A stretch of 64,000 nucleotides of DNA, taken from positions 186,001 through 250,000 of the forward strand of contig JAPEIS010000008.1 in NCBI GenBank assembly GCA_029531795.1, written 5' to 3'. Origin of the DNA: Sclerotinia nivalis (taxonomy: Eukaryota; Ascomycota; Leotiomycetes; Helotiales; Sclerotiniaceae). The position numbers were made by a program, and so were the translations under genes. Under the pieces are notes generated by a model. The model did no database searches, was not told the origin of the DNA, and saw only the letters and a list, made by a program, of their open reading frames with translations. Each line of letters starts with the position of its first letter. Positions within the stretch are counted from its first letter, which is position 1. Of the stretch, positions 1 to 10,189 are shown piece by piece.

Positions 1-1422
1 ACCCGAAATAATGCGAAGGGCCAAAATATAATCAATATTGGTGGTTTGTCGCATGTATTGGAAGTCAACACTGCAACTCAGACAGCATGGGTAGAACCAA
101 ATGTGCCAATGGATAGATTGGTGGAAGAGACGTTAAAATATGGACTTGTGCCACCAGTTGTGATGGAGTTTCCTGGAATTACTGCTGGAGGAGGATATGC
201 GGGGACATCTGGTGAAAGCAGTTCTTTTCGACATGGTTTCTTTAATGAGACGATCAATCGGGTTGAGATGATTTCGGCAGATGGTCAGGTTATTCAATGT
301 TCGAAGACTGATAAGCCTGATTTATTTCATGGGGCGGCGGGAGCGGTTGGAAGTATGGGTGTTACGACATTGGTTGAGTTGCAGTTACAAAAGGCGAAGA
401 AATTTGTTGAAACTACATATCATCCAGTATTTAACATGCCAGATGCAATCCAGAAGGTTGAAGAGATGACCGCAGATCCAACCATTGATTATGTGGACGG
501 AATCATGTTTTCGAAGAAGAAAGGTGCTATCATTACTGGCCGTTTGACAGATACACCGACGAACAATACTCCAGTACAACGTTTTGGTAGTGCTTCAGAT
601 CCGTGGTTCTACATGCATGTAGAATCCAGTATTGACAACAACGAATCTGCCCCAAGATTTGCTATACCTCTTGCAGAATATTTCTTCCGATATGACCGTG
701 GAGCATTCTGGGTAGGTGCTTCAGCCTTCAAATACTTTTCCTTCCCCTTCAACAAATTCACTCGATGGTTTCTGGATGACTTTTTACACACGCGTATGTT
801 ATATACCGCACTTCACACTGCTGGTATGCCACCTGGCTATATTGTCCAAGATTTGGCCTTACCATATTCCACCGCGACAGAATTTGTAGAATATACCGAT
901 GAATATTTCGGAATCTATCCCTTGTGGCTTTGTCCATTAAAGCAAAGCGCAATGCCAACCATGCATCCCCATTCCGCCTCCTACGAAGCCGACGGGAAAA
1001 CCCTCAAACCTCTAATGAACATCGGACTATGGGGCTACGGAAAAGAAAAAGATCTCGTAAAAGCCAACATCAGTCTCGAGAAAAAGCTCAAAGAATTAGG
1101 TGGTATGAAATGGTTATATGCACAAACCTACTACAACGAAGAACAATTCTGGGAAATGTATGATCGCAAATGGTATGATGGATTGAGGGAGAAATACGGC
1201 GCAACCACTTTACCAAGTGTATATGAGAAAGTCAAAGCAGCGCCAAAGACCGAGGTAGCAAAATCCTTGAGCTTTTCAGAGAAATTCTTGAAGGCGTGGC
1301 CTATTAGTGGCTTTCATGGGATTTACAAGGCGATAAAAAGTAAAACATACTTAGCAGCAAGGGCTTCTGCATGGAAGACTTTTGATTTCGCGACTGTCAA
1401 AGGGAAGGAATCCAGTAGGTAG
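1..1422 (+). CDS. Delta(24)-sterol reductase-like FAD-linked oxidoreductase (5' end missing)
   Basis: The frame is open from base 1 with no in-window start codon, so the gene begins upstream. It runs about 473 codons to a TAG at 1420-1422. The first third is the FAD-binding half of the DHCR24/DWF1 group: INIGGLSHVLEV, then PGITAGGGYAGTSGESSS, then a GAAGAVGSMGVTTLVELQL segment typical of PCMH flavoprotein folds. The rest fits the substrate/cap region (YGKEKD, WLYAQTYYNEEQFWEMYD). Family members reduce the delta-24 double bond of sterols or act as related membrane-associated oxidoreductases; which substrate applies here cannot be read from sequence. No intron or disruption is visible. The missing N-terminus should hold the membrane anchor and the start of the FAD domain. 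Confidence 0.85.
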   Translation, partial: TRNNAKGQNIINIGGLSHVLEVNTATQTAWVEPNVPMDRLVEETLKYGLVPPVVMEFPGITAGGGYAGTSGESSSFRHGFFNETINRVEMISADGQVIQCSKTDKPDLFHGAAGAVGSMGVTTLVELQLQKAKKFVETTYHPVFNMPDAIQKVEEMTADPTIDYVDGIMFSKKKGAIITGRLTDTPTNNTPVQRFGSASDPWFYMHVESSIDNNESAPRFAIPLAEYFFRYDRGAFWVGASAFKYFSFPFNKFTRWFLDDFLHTRMLYTALHTAGMPPGYIVQDLALPYSTATEFVEYTDEYFGIYPLWLCPLKQSAMPTMHPHSASYEADGKTLKPLMNIGLWGYGKEKDLVKANISLEKKLKELGGMKWLYAQTYYNEEQFWEMYDRKWYDGLREKYGATTLPSVYEKVKAAPKTEVAKSLSFSEKFLKAWPISGFHGIYKAIKSKTYLAARASAWKTFDFATVKGKESSR

Positions 1423-2181
1423 TTCCGATATGAGTTTTTTGGCCCTGAGGTCATCATGTCTCGACAAACCAAATACACGCCCCTCCAAGATCTATCTATA
1501 TATATATACACACCACAGCCTCTCCAAATTATCAAGTGTAAATATGCAGAAGCAAAGCAAAGCAAAGCAAAGCTTTTCATAGATACCTAGGTAGCTGCTG
1601 TAGATAGATAGCTCGATAGATGAATACCTAGTAGAATTTTCCTACATACAAGCTACTCACTCAATACTCCTTATTATACATGTTACCAGCGGCCAAAAGT
1701 TGGTGATGAAGGAGAAAAAAAATGAACGGAGAATATATCCTCTCATCTCCTGTTCGTATGTATCTCCAGAGCGGGGTGTGTATGGACTCTCTGTTTCTCA
1801 CATTTCTTGGGTTGTTTCTTGTCTTTTGCTCTTTTTTGAACGATCTTACGTGATAATTTTGAGGGTTTGTGGTGATGAGATAGGATTTTGGGGAAGAAGG
1901 TGGTGGAAGGGAGGGATAAGGGAGGGGTGTGTGATATTGAGGATTGTCTGAGCAGAGTGGAATGAAGCGAAGTCCTTCATTTAAACCGAGTAATATATTC
2001 AAGAATCCCCGTCTCAAAAGGAGAAAAACTAAACATGAAGAGTATTGGCACCAAAGAAGGGTATTGGCATCATGTAAAATGCCTAGCGAATTCCACCACT
2101 TCCATATCCACATCTCATCCCAACCCAACATCCCAAAAACATCACACCTCACACCTCACACTTCACACTTCACACATCACC
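1423..2181. other. Intergenic stretch between convergent genes
   Basis: This lies between the 3' ends of the DHCR24-like gene and the GPCR gene. I see a short TA-rich run near 1495-1508, an AGCAA tandem array near 1551-1573 and CACA-rich tracts near 2145-2180, but no convincing coding frame. Confidence 0.6.
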
Positions 2182-3340
2182 TCACTCCCAACCCCCCCTA
2201 AACAAAACCACCGGTTCCTTCATCTTAATCCAAAAAACCTTACAAGCATCCATACTCGTAAGAACATAAATCGTCGCATTCCAGAAACCCTGCAGCGGCA
2301 ATACAAACACAGAAATATACTGAAGCGACATATTTACCATGTCGGGATAACATATCGAATAGATACGATTGGCGGTTGATGGAATCCATGTTATCATCAT
2401 GGCGAGGAAGAAAAGGAGGGAGACTTTTGCGTAGGCCCAGAGGGCGGCGTTGGCTTGTTTGTTGGGGGCGACGCTGTTTTTTGATTGTTGGGCTGGGGGG
2501 AGTCCGGGTCTGGTGGTTGTGGGGGAGGTTGTTTCTTCGTGGGTTTCGTTGGTAGTTGGTAAGAGTTCTGTTTGAGAGGATTTTTCCTTGCGGACTTTTG
2601 GTAGGGAGTCAGGTGAGATTCGTTGATTTGCTTTTACGAGCTCTTGTCTTTTGTCATAGATCTTTTTACCTGCCACGGCGTAGATCATAATGGTTATGAG
2701 AATAGTAATCCTTCGAGAAATCAGTCAAATCCACGCCAGTGAAAAAAGCGAACATACCAAACCGGCACATAGAAACTCCAAAGTCTCCACCAAGTCCATT
2801 TGGAATCAATCCAACACCATGAGATGGCGCTTCCGTACATATACCCCTTTTCACGCGTATGCACGAAAAAGAAAACGAAGGCGGGAATAAATGGAATGCC
2901 ATAACATATGAGTATATACCATTTTTCCAATTGACGAAGCTCGACTACATCGTAGTGGAAAAAAAATGCAAACATCACGTTACAAGCCATAGCCAAAGTC
3001 CAGTAAGCATCAGCTGGGAGAAACCTTTCTTTTTTTCAGATTTGCTATATTATTTTTCAATAAAAAGAAAAACTTACATCTGAATAAGAAAAGCCTGAAA
3101 TTGACAAAACCTCGCATCCGGTTTCTCAAGAGCAGATCTCGAAATCAGCGTAGCGAGATTCGTAAACAAGTTTCCAAGCGAAGCATAGAATACTAATCGA
3201 TTGATAGGTTTGCGGAAAGCGGTGGTGCTGAGAAAGGTAATGATTATGAAGAAACATCCCAAGAGAGATATACCGGAACATGTTCGTTCTATTGCGACGA
3301 TGGTTTCGAAATCATGGCGAGTTATGTTCTCGGCTTTCAT
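2182..3340 (-). CDS. cAMP-receptor-like seven-transmembrane GPCR
   Basis: Three exons on the minus strand: 3340-3078, 3024-2758 and 2710-2182, joined by GT-AG introns of 53 and 47 bases. They give 352 codons plus stop. Exon 1 carries TM1-TM2 (SGISLLGCFFIIITFLS, NRLVFYASLGNLFTNLATL). Exon 2 begins FLPADAYWTLAMACNV, a hallmark TM3 segment of fungal Dicty_CAR-type receptors, followed by TM4 and TM5. Exon 3 continues TM5, has a long hydrophilic third cytoplasmic loop rich in Ser, Thr and Gln, then TM6 (LLFFLAMMITWIPSTANRIYS) and TM7. The family senses extracellular cues (carbon source or unknown ligands) through heterotrimeric G proteins at the plasma membrane. The ligand here is unknown. Exon phases all agree, which supports the splice choices. 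The start at 3340 is the first Met after an in-frame stop. Confidence 0.85.
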
Positions 3341-4980
3341 TTTATGGCTGGTGGGCTGAAGTTGGAGTTGAAGTTGGAGCTTGAGGGGGAATTTGTGGAG
3401 AGGAGGTGCTTGGGGAATGGGATGTGTAGGTTGTGTAGATGTAGTAGTAATAGCGGAGGAGGAGAATGACGATGCTTAGGTTGAGGGCGAATTTGCAATC
3501 TATTGAAAGAAGGAATAGAGGGTTTTTGGATTTCATAGGTGATGAATGTTATCTATTAGATAAAAATCTGAGATAAGGAAAATGAGAATTGTAGGTATAT
3601 TCTCTAGAGTGGCTCACTCTGAGTGAGTGATGGTGTTTCGAAATGCTGGGTATTTTCGAAATTGGAAGCCACGGGGCAAAGAGCTGATTAGATACATTGC
3701 AAAGCTCCTTCCATAACATATGAAATAGATAGATTGGAGAAAAGGAAATATGACAAGCTATCTGACAAATGCGCCAAGCTGTTGTGATGGAGCAATATTG
3801 AGTTTATTCAATCTGAATAACGAAATGAATTTGAGGGAGATATTAGACAGTAAAAGATGGTAGAATTTGATCAGGATCGTCGAATTCATCACGCCCAGGA
3901 TTGGAAGCCTACAAGTGCCTGCTTCCAATGAAGTTATGATTCATTCTTTCCCAAAGCTGACAAATCTTACTATGAATCATCTCACTTCATCATACATTCG
4001 CTATCAAAAGATCACAGTGGACGATATTTAGTCTAAGAAGAGCGAAAGATTGCAGCCCCTTGACTCAATCAATAAAACCTCTCCAATAAATCATTAAAGG
4101 GTTGTAATTTTCATCCTCAAACTCGTATAAACACACACAATCTTATATCCTACTGCCCTTCTTATTATTTGGACATCACAGAAAAAGAAGAGGAAGCTCT
4201 CAACCTTCTTGCTGTAACCATTATGCAAAAGAAGAATCTTCCCAACAGTACAGTCTGCTTCACCAGTCATGAGCGGCCGTATGATCATTTCTCTCTACAA
4301 CAGATATGGTAGCAGGGGTAAAGTGTCATCATAGCAAATACTGAGATCACGCCGTAAGAAATGAAAGTCACAAACTATGTAGTTGGCTGGAATATGTAGT
4401 GATACTGTTATGGCAGGCAGCATTGGTGTCTCGTGCGGGTATTGTTTGTATTGGTTTGCATGAACACATGATCAATATTGATAGATGCTACATCAATCGG
4501 GTGGTCTTTCAACTCCATGATAAGGAAACAAGATTGTTTGATGGGATGTATATAAACTAGAGCTAGCGTTACAATAGTTCCAGAACCTTGCACTTGGGAT
4601 AACTTTGCATTGTCTTTATACAGTTGAACATTGATTTATTCTGAATACTAAACGGAGAGTAAGCGATCTGCACTTTGGAAGGCTGGCAAAAGATAGCTCC
4701 GGTACTGCCGAATATAAAGCAAATATCATTCGAAGTGTGAAGGAGAAGATCCTGAGAAACTTTGAAGAATACCCGGGCATACGAAGAGAATGTGAATCTC
4801 TATCTTATCATTCACAGATTGTATGGAGGCGCCCACTTCTCTTTCGAGATTCCACGATCGTGGATTCCAACGAATTCAAGGAGCAATGTACTGCTCCTAG
4901 TATGAGGTAAGCTAAAGGATCATGGTGGATAATTGTAGTAAACAGTAAAGCTGACACAAAACTAGAGATGCACAGCAAGA
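3341..4980. other. Intergenic region upstream of the GPCR gene
   Basis: About 1.6 kb that includes the GPCR promoter (minus strand). Only short, uncoordinated open frames are present. A GAGTGGCTCACTCTGAGTGAG inverted motif lies near 3606-3626. Bases 4800-4915 may hold the decayed first exon of the BTB pseudogene that follows, but no clear frame can be defended. Confidence 0.5.
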
Positions 4981-5689
4981 AATAGTCAAGATTAATGTCC
5001 TTGACATAGTTGATGATGGATGGCCAGGAACCTCGTTTTATGTTCACAAAGCATTGATCTGCCACTACTCACCTTACTTAAAAGCGAAATTCAATCATCC
5101 GGTATTGGATGAGACCAAGACACAATCTACAGACATTCATTACACATCCAAAGAAACCTTCGGAAAATTCATGGGGTGGGTTTACACACAAAAGCTTCGT
5201 GACACAAGCAGGAGCAAGATGGACGAATGGAGTGATAAAAAAGAGGAGTCTACGAATAAAACAGAGCACCAAAAGAATTTTGAAGTCACTATAGAGGGTC
5301 TTATTGATCTTTAGGTTCTTGCAGATGACATCTAAGTTTCCGGGCTTCAAAATCTCACCATTGATGCTTTAGAATATCATAGAGACTGGCTCTGTCGCAT
5401 GAAAGTCGAGCAGCTAAAGGAGTTGACTGAGCACATCTATGGACTCACAGAGAAGGATAGCAAACTCCACCAATGGGTTTTCAGCTCTTTAGCAGCCTTA
5501 TCCCTATCTGGATCCTTAAAACGCTATCCAGCACAAGCTGCTGATGACATTCGAGAGTTTATAGACGCCTTTTCTCCAGCTGATGACCTAAGCATTCATG
5601 AGAATACCATGCGAAAACGCGTGGCGATAATGCAGTTCTGTGTTGAAATCCAGAGATGCCATTACAGACTGAGATCAAGTAGTGGTTGA
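4980..5689 (+). pseudogene. BTB/POZ-domain protein, dead paralogue
   Basis: One frame reads from about 4980 to the stop at 5687-5689 and resembles the intact BTB gene at 6985-8262. It starts with a BTB core (IVDDGWPGTSFYVHKALIC, then YSPYLKAKFN) and a FMGWVYTQKL segment. The helical linker matches the intact copy's LIDLWFLADKVLIPELQNAAL but is interrupted by TAG and TAA codons at about 5312 and 5333 (LIDL-stop-VLADDI-stop). The C-terminal 96 codons (5399-5689) remain open. A TAG facing a Trp codon and a TAA are both compatible with G-to-A or C-to-T decay. BTB proteins of this type usually mediate dimerisation or Cullin-3 contact. An upstream exon ending near 4915 at AG/GTAAGC is possible but unproven. 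Confidence 0.7.
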
Positions 5690-6660
5690 GTAAGAAATGT
5701 TTCGGAGGATCGTCAAAAAGGGGTTAAGGAGGAGTTTCGCTTGTTTGCCTAACCGTAGTACCCCTAGTAATTAGCAAAAAGAAAGATCTGCGGATTGCAT
5801 GAGATTGAAATTACTGATACTTATTTTGTTGTGAGAAGTCCCTTTGAAGAACAAAATTTGTCAGCCTCGAGGAAGGGCAGAGGATGAGACATCAGACGAG
5901 AGATGGAATAGGGGTTGCTTTTGCTCGGACTTAACATGTTAATAATGCTGATTGGGATTGAAGTCTGTTAATGGATTCACAAGTGCACAGCCTTGAATAT
6001 ATGGTAGTTTATGGAGTTATTTAGATATTCAATCTGTGACTGAGTTCATCACCTCCTCCAGGCTTTGTGCAGCTCTTTTGATACCACCTTTAAGTGAGAT
6101 CACTTCTTTAATATTTTTATCAAATCAAAGATTACTATCCATAAAATTTCTTTGGAGTCCAGTGTATCCATTAATCTGGAGAAATTGATGGAAAGAGTTG
6201 TTTTGGCAACTTCTAGAAGATATTTTGTTCTGCGACCGCAGTTTTTGAAGGAATTTCTTCGACCCTTTGTACCCTTTAGTCACTCTTTCATCCATCAGCA
6301 ATGTCTATTACCGCTAATAAGTAGTATTATGATTTACAGTATCTGTTAAACACAAAAATGACTCCCAAATCACCTCTTCTCCATCTCCTTGCCACTGCTA
6401 ACTTGATTTTCTCTCTTTCAGATCTATATCACGCGGTTTTCTCTCGAACTTTCCAGCCAAATACCTGGGCAGTACCTCTAATCCTGCTTAAACTACTTTT
6501 AAGTAGTCAAGAAATATTTTTTGGTCCTTGCTAACCTTTTTCACACATCGCTGGGGCAGCTAACTTGAGTTCTAATCTTCTAGATCGTTCTTACTGTCGG
6601 TATATCATGTGACCAACCTCATAATGAGCCGTACTACTAGCGAACCTAGCTCCCTCCCTT
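5690..6660. other. Intergenic region between the two BTB loci
   Basis: No coding frame I would defend. It holds the 3' flank of the dead BTB copy and the distal promoter of the live one. Confidence 0.5.
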
Positions 6661-6664
6661 CAAA

Positions 6665-6674
6665 TATAAATAGG
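6665..6674 (+). promoter_or_regulatory. TATA box of the intact BTB gene
   Basis: TATAAATAGG is a near-consensus TATA element about 310 bases before the ATG at 6985. A long leader would follow, and it contains pyrimidine-rich tracts. Confidence 0.5.
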
Positions 6675-6738
6675 CCCCTTATTTCATAGAAGTTAATAAC
6701 AATAAGAATCAACAAAATACAAATACTATAATAGTACT

Positions 6739-6814
6739 ATGCGAGTAGTATCACCGAAGTGATACCAATACTTACGCTCCCTTTTCTCGAATTAGTCCGC
6801 CGCAGATGCAATAG
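6739..6814 (+). promoter_or_regulatory. Two short upstream ORFs in the BTB leader
   Basis: ATG at 6739 opens a 7-codon frame closed by TGA at 6760-6762. ATG at 6806 opens a 2-codon frame closed by TAG at 6812-6814. If transcription starts just after the TATA box at 6665, both precede the main ATG and could reduce translation. Whether they lie in the transcript is inferred. Confidence 0.35.
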
Positions 6815-6984
6815 TACCTTGTCCAGTACTATTAGTTACTCTTATAGCTTCTCTAGTAGGTCTGATTTCTCCTTCAGTTCTAATCAAACGAGCTGTACTG
6901 CGCGATTAGGTCCTCTCCAGAACACAAGTTCGACTCCACACGACGAATTTATAAACACTACGAGAACAATAAACATCTCCATCC

Positions 6985-8262
6985 ATGAATAATAACCTGA
7001 ACAACGGGCAAATCAACCCTTTTCCTCCGGTCACCTTTCCGAAATTCCCCAGCAGTCCAGGTTGGGGCCAGTATGGTGGTGGCTTTAACACTGGTGGAAG
7101 CGTACAAACGACTGTGGATCCTTTCCGATCTTATAGTCATGTTGTTAGGGACTTCCTAAGTGGAAATCTACCCGCTTCACCACCTCCTCCTGTTTGTAGA
7201 GCGTTCTCTTCCCAATATAGGGCCGCGAATCCGAGATTCACAGATATGCTTGGCACCCCCCCTGCCCAACCTATTCTTGATACTGTATCTGCTGGTGATA
7301 CTAGTAATCACGAAGCCATCCGCAGACTGACACGTCTTGAGCTAAAGGCGGCGGATCGTAGGCCAGCTCCTACTTGGAAGTACGTACTACCTTCTCCCTC
7401 GAAATGCATCTATTCTCCCTTCAGACTTAAGTACTAATCTCTTTATCACAGTAATGTTTCCATGGATATGGTCACTATCTACATCAAAGGCGAAAACGGC
7501 TCAGTCGATGGCCCTCCCTTCAACCTCCACAAATCCTTCTTTACCGACCTCTCTCCGTACTTCGAAGCGGTCTTCAATTCTGGATTTGCCGAATCTGAGA
7601 CCCAGACCTTACATTTCGCCGAGTCTAACCGCGAGATCTTTGCCATGTTGGTTGATTGGGTCTATAAGAAGGATCTCAAGGCTCTCGCTGCTTTCGAACT
7701 CGATGATCGTAAGAACCTTCCTGTCGGTATCGGACTCAGCACCCTTCAGGGCAATGACCTGGAGGAATATATCAAGAAATCTCAGGAAACAGCCTTAGAG
7801 CATACTACAAAGCTCATTGACCTCTGGTTCCTCGCAGATAAGGTACTAATTCCCGAGTTGCAAAATGCTGCTCTTCAGGCTATTGAGATACTCCGTTTTT
7901 TCACTCCTTTACAAGGAGTTCCAGCGGAAATCTCTCATGCAGTCTACGATAAGACACCAAAACGCTCCCCTCTACGGTTGTATCTTGCTATAACTACTCT
8001 GCGTCGCTTGCACCCCAATTCTGAGGACCACGGCGAGGACTTCCACCCTGATATGTTGGTTGATATCTTCAATTTAGTCAAGGTTATTGGTGCTGATGCC
8101 AAATTGCGCCATTATGGGTTATCTGAGATGGCAATGGAGTCTTACCTTGTCGCTACTAAGGGAGGTAGTCACCTTAAAAGCAATCCCATCGTTACTGCCC
8201 CCCTTGCGGGTGACATTTGGGTCAGTTTGTGGGAGCTTAGAAGAGATGCGTTGAATTTTTGA
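6985..8262 (+). CDS. BTB/POZ-domain protein
   Basis: Two exons, 6985-7379 and 7452-8262, with a GTACGT donor and a TATCACAG acceptor. They give 401 codons plus stop. Residues 1-130 are low-complexity, rich in Pro, Gly, Asn and Ser (PPVTFPKFPSSPGWGQYGGG). The BTB fold starts at the exon junction: VTIYIKGENGSVDGPPFNLH, SFFTDLSPYFEAVFNSGF, FAMLVDWVYKKDL. An all-helical tail contains LIDLWFLADKVLIPELQNAA. Fungal proteins of this layout are abundant and mostly uncharacterised; a protein-protein adaptor role is the usual assumption. Its stop codon lies only about 50 bases from the edge of a 25 kb RIP-mutated transposon block. A degenerate paralogue sits 1.3 kb upstream on the same strand. Confidence 0.8.
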
Positions 8263-8316
8263 AGACCTTTGACGCGAATTTGGACGCATTTGACCGGAGA
8301 TTGGGTAGATTAGATG

Positions 8317-8480
8317 TGTTCCGGGGCATTGGCCAATATGGGGATTCGCCAATAAACTGCATTTTTGAATGAACTAGCTCATTGTCCAATGCACCTAGTT
8401 CAGGTAATAATGAGGTTATTCACAAATGGGTTAGGATATTCACGAATGAATTAGTATATTTATGAATGAATTATGTTTAT
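8317..8480 (+). repeat. Left terminal inverted repeat of element D
   Basis: Begins TGTTCCGGGGCATTGGCC and matches the reverse complement of 33316-33484 over about 160 bases, with small gaps. The right copy carries about 25 extra bases after ATTCGCCAAT. Both share internal motifs such as TTTTTGAATGAACTA, GGTAATAAT and ATTCACAAATGGG. Most differences are transitions. Confidence 0.8.
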
Positions 8481-8706
8481 ATAAAAATAAATTATTCAAT
8501 ATATTAGTTCATTCGTAAATGAACTAGTATATATACTAATAATATCTTTTTATATTCAAAGTATAATGGCGACAATGTTATACAACCCAATTGCATTCTT
8601 TATTATTGATATCATAATATTCTAAACTAATTTCATAATAAAGCTTATCCCGACCACAGTGATTCAATCGAAGATATACTGATTTAATAATATCAAAAGC
8701 CTCATT

Positions 8707-8893
8707 TATCACGGAGGCAGCAGACAGGATAACAGAAATCACTTTTATTGGTAAGACGTAGCTCGAAGAGCTACGTTTCTACAGAAGGAATGTAATTCTT
8801 CGAGTTATATTTTATCAATAGAAATGTAATTCTTCGAGTTATATTTTATCAATAAAAATGATTTCTGTTATTTTATCTATTGCCTTTGTAATA
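8707..8893 (+). repeat. Element A 5' LTR remnant, rearranged into an inverted repeat
   Basis: Bases 8707-8792 read as the reverse complement of the LTR end, while about 8793-8893 read as the LTR end in gene orientation (ending GTAATA for canonical GTGACA). The first half of the LTR is missing. A unit of about 34 bp starting TAATTCTTCGAGTTATATTT is tandemly doubled. The outcome is an imperfect palindrome of about 185 bp. Confidence 0.65.
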
Positions 8894-9059
8894 CTATATA
8901 GCTTTTTCCTATCTGTACCAATACTTCTATAATATCATTCCATTTGTACCCGTTTAGTCAGCCCGGTTCCTTTGAAGAATTCGTTATCGTTGTAATTAGT
9001 GATATTGCAATTTGGTATCATTATCTTACTTTTTTTTACGAATTCAATATAAGAATAGA

Positions 9060-10140
9060 AACAGAAATGATCGATCTACAATCCGTAATTCAAAAGTTTA
9101 TTCTCGATCTACAAATCGAGAAAATTATATTTATACAATGAAAAGAAAAGAACAATAAATTGATTACCCATCTAATTCAACTTCATTTTATCCTCATTGC
9201 CTTATCTATTTCAATTTCTATCGATTAAACCGACCTCTCGCTTTTGATTTCTGTTATAATCCTAATTGCTATTTTTGTTCTATCGAAACCTCAATTGAAT
9301 AAGAAGATATCTAATCCTATATTGTTTAATAAAACGAAAATCGATTTTGATCGATTTGTCGATCAAATATAGAATAAAATGTATATCAATTCCGATCGCT
9401 TCATTTCTTTATATTTCTATTTGATTTATATAACTAAAAGATTAATTGAATTTGTTGTTATACAAATTCGATTGTATAATATCAAAAAACAATTTGTTAA
9501 ATTTACCGATTATAAAAATCTATTACAAATATTGGAAAAAGCTTATAGAAATCAAAACAAACGGGTTGAAGTCTGAAAACTCCTAATTAATTTGAAACAG
9601 AAAAATCAATTGTTCTATATCTTCTATATTGAATTCCAAAAACTAGTATTGGAAACCGGGATGGCTGATAATAATAGTACTCTAGTTATCCTATTAAAAC
9701 AAATTCTATCGAATAAATTGAAGAATTAGATTGTTACCGTTGAGCTTCTTACAGATAGTGCTAATACATTCGTTGTTTTCGTACAGATATTAAAGAATTG
9801 TTATCTATACCTGATAGGACCGATCGGCTCCGATCGTAGCCCAATCGTCCCGCCACCCCGTATTATTACTCAAAACCTGAATCTTGTTAATCATACCTTC
9901 GCTCCGTCCCCGAATCCTACTATCCGATCTGCTGCTTCCACTACAATTATGTTTGCTGAAGATCCAATGGATCTTAATTCCCAAAGATGTATTAATAGAT
10001 ACAAACGAGGGGAATACTTTCATTGTGGGTCTACCGATCATTATATAAAAGATTACCTGTTCTCAAATAATTGTCCTATACAAATTAGAGCTAGTTTTAC
10101 CAATCTTGCCCCGCCGTCCTTTATTCTGTTCTTCGCTTAG
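9060..10140 (+). pseudogene. Element A gag remnant
   Basis: Conceptual translation with several stops matches the B-element gag: DLQSVIQKFILDLQ, KKISNPILFNKTKIDFDRF, FYIFYIEFQKLVLETGMADN. It ends in a zinc knuckle (YFHCGSTDHYIKDYLF) in which the first and last Cys of a CCHC box appear as Tyr, as expected for G-to-A change of TGT. The last open stretch is 9949-10140. Confidence 0.75.
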
Positions 10141-10189
10141 ATTCAATTATATACTATATCACTATACAGTCTGTCCCCTTCCAGCTCCC

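Noticed and set aside
281..1163. Several short frames on both strands inside the DHCR24-like gene.
   Set aside because: They are shadows of the long continuous frame with clear flavoprotein motifs.
1661..2201. 163-codon minus frame and partner plus frames after the DHCR24-like gene.
   Set aside because: Composition is low-complexity (poly-Ser/Pro/His from CACA and TCTC tracts), and they overlap the 3' end of the GPCR gene region.
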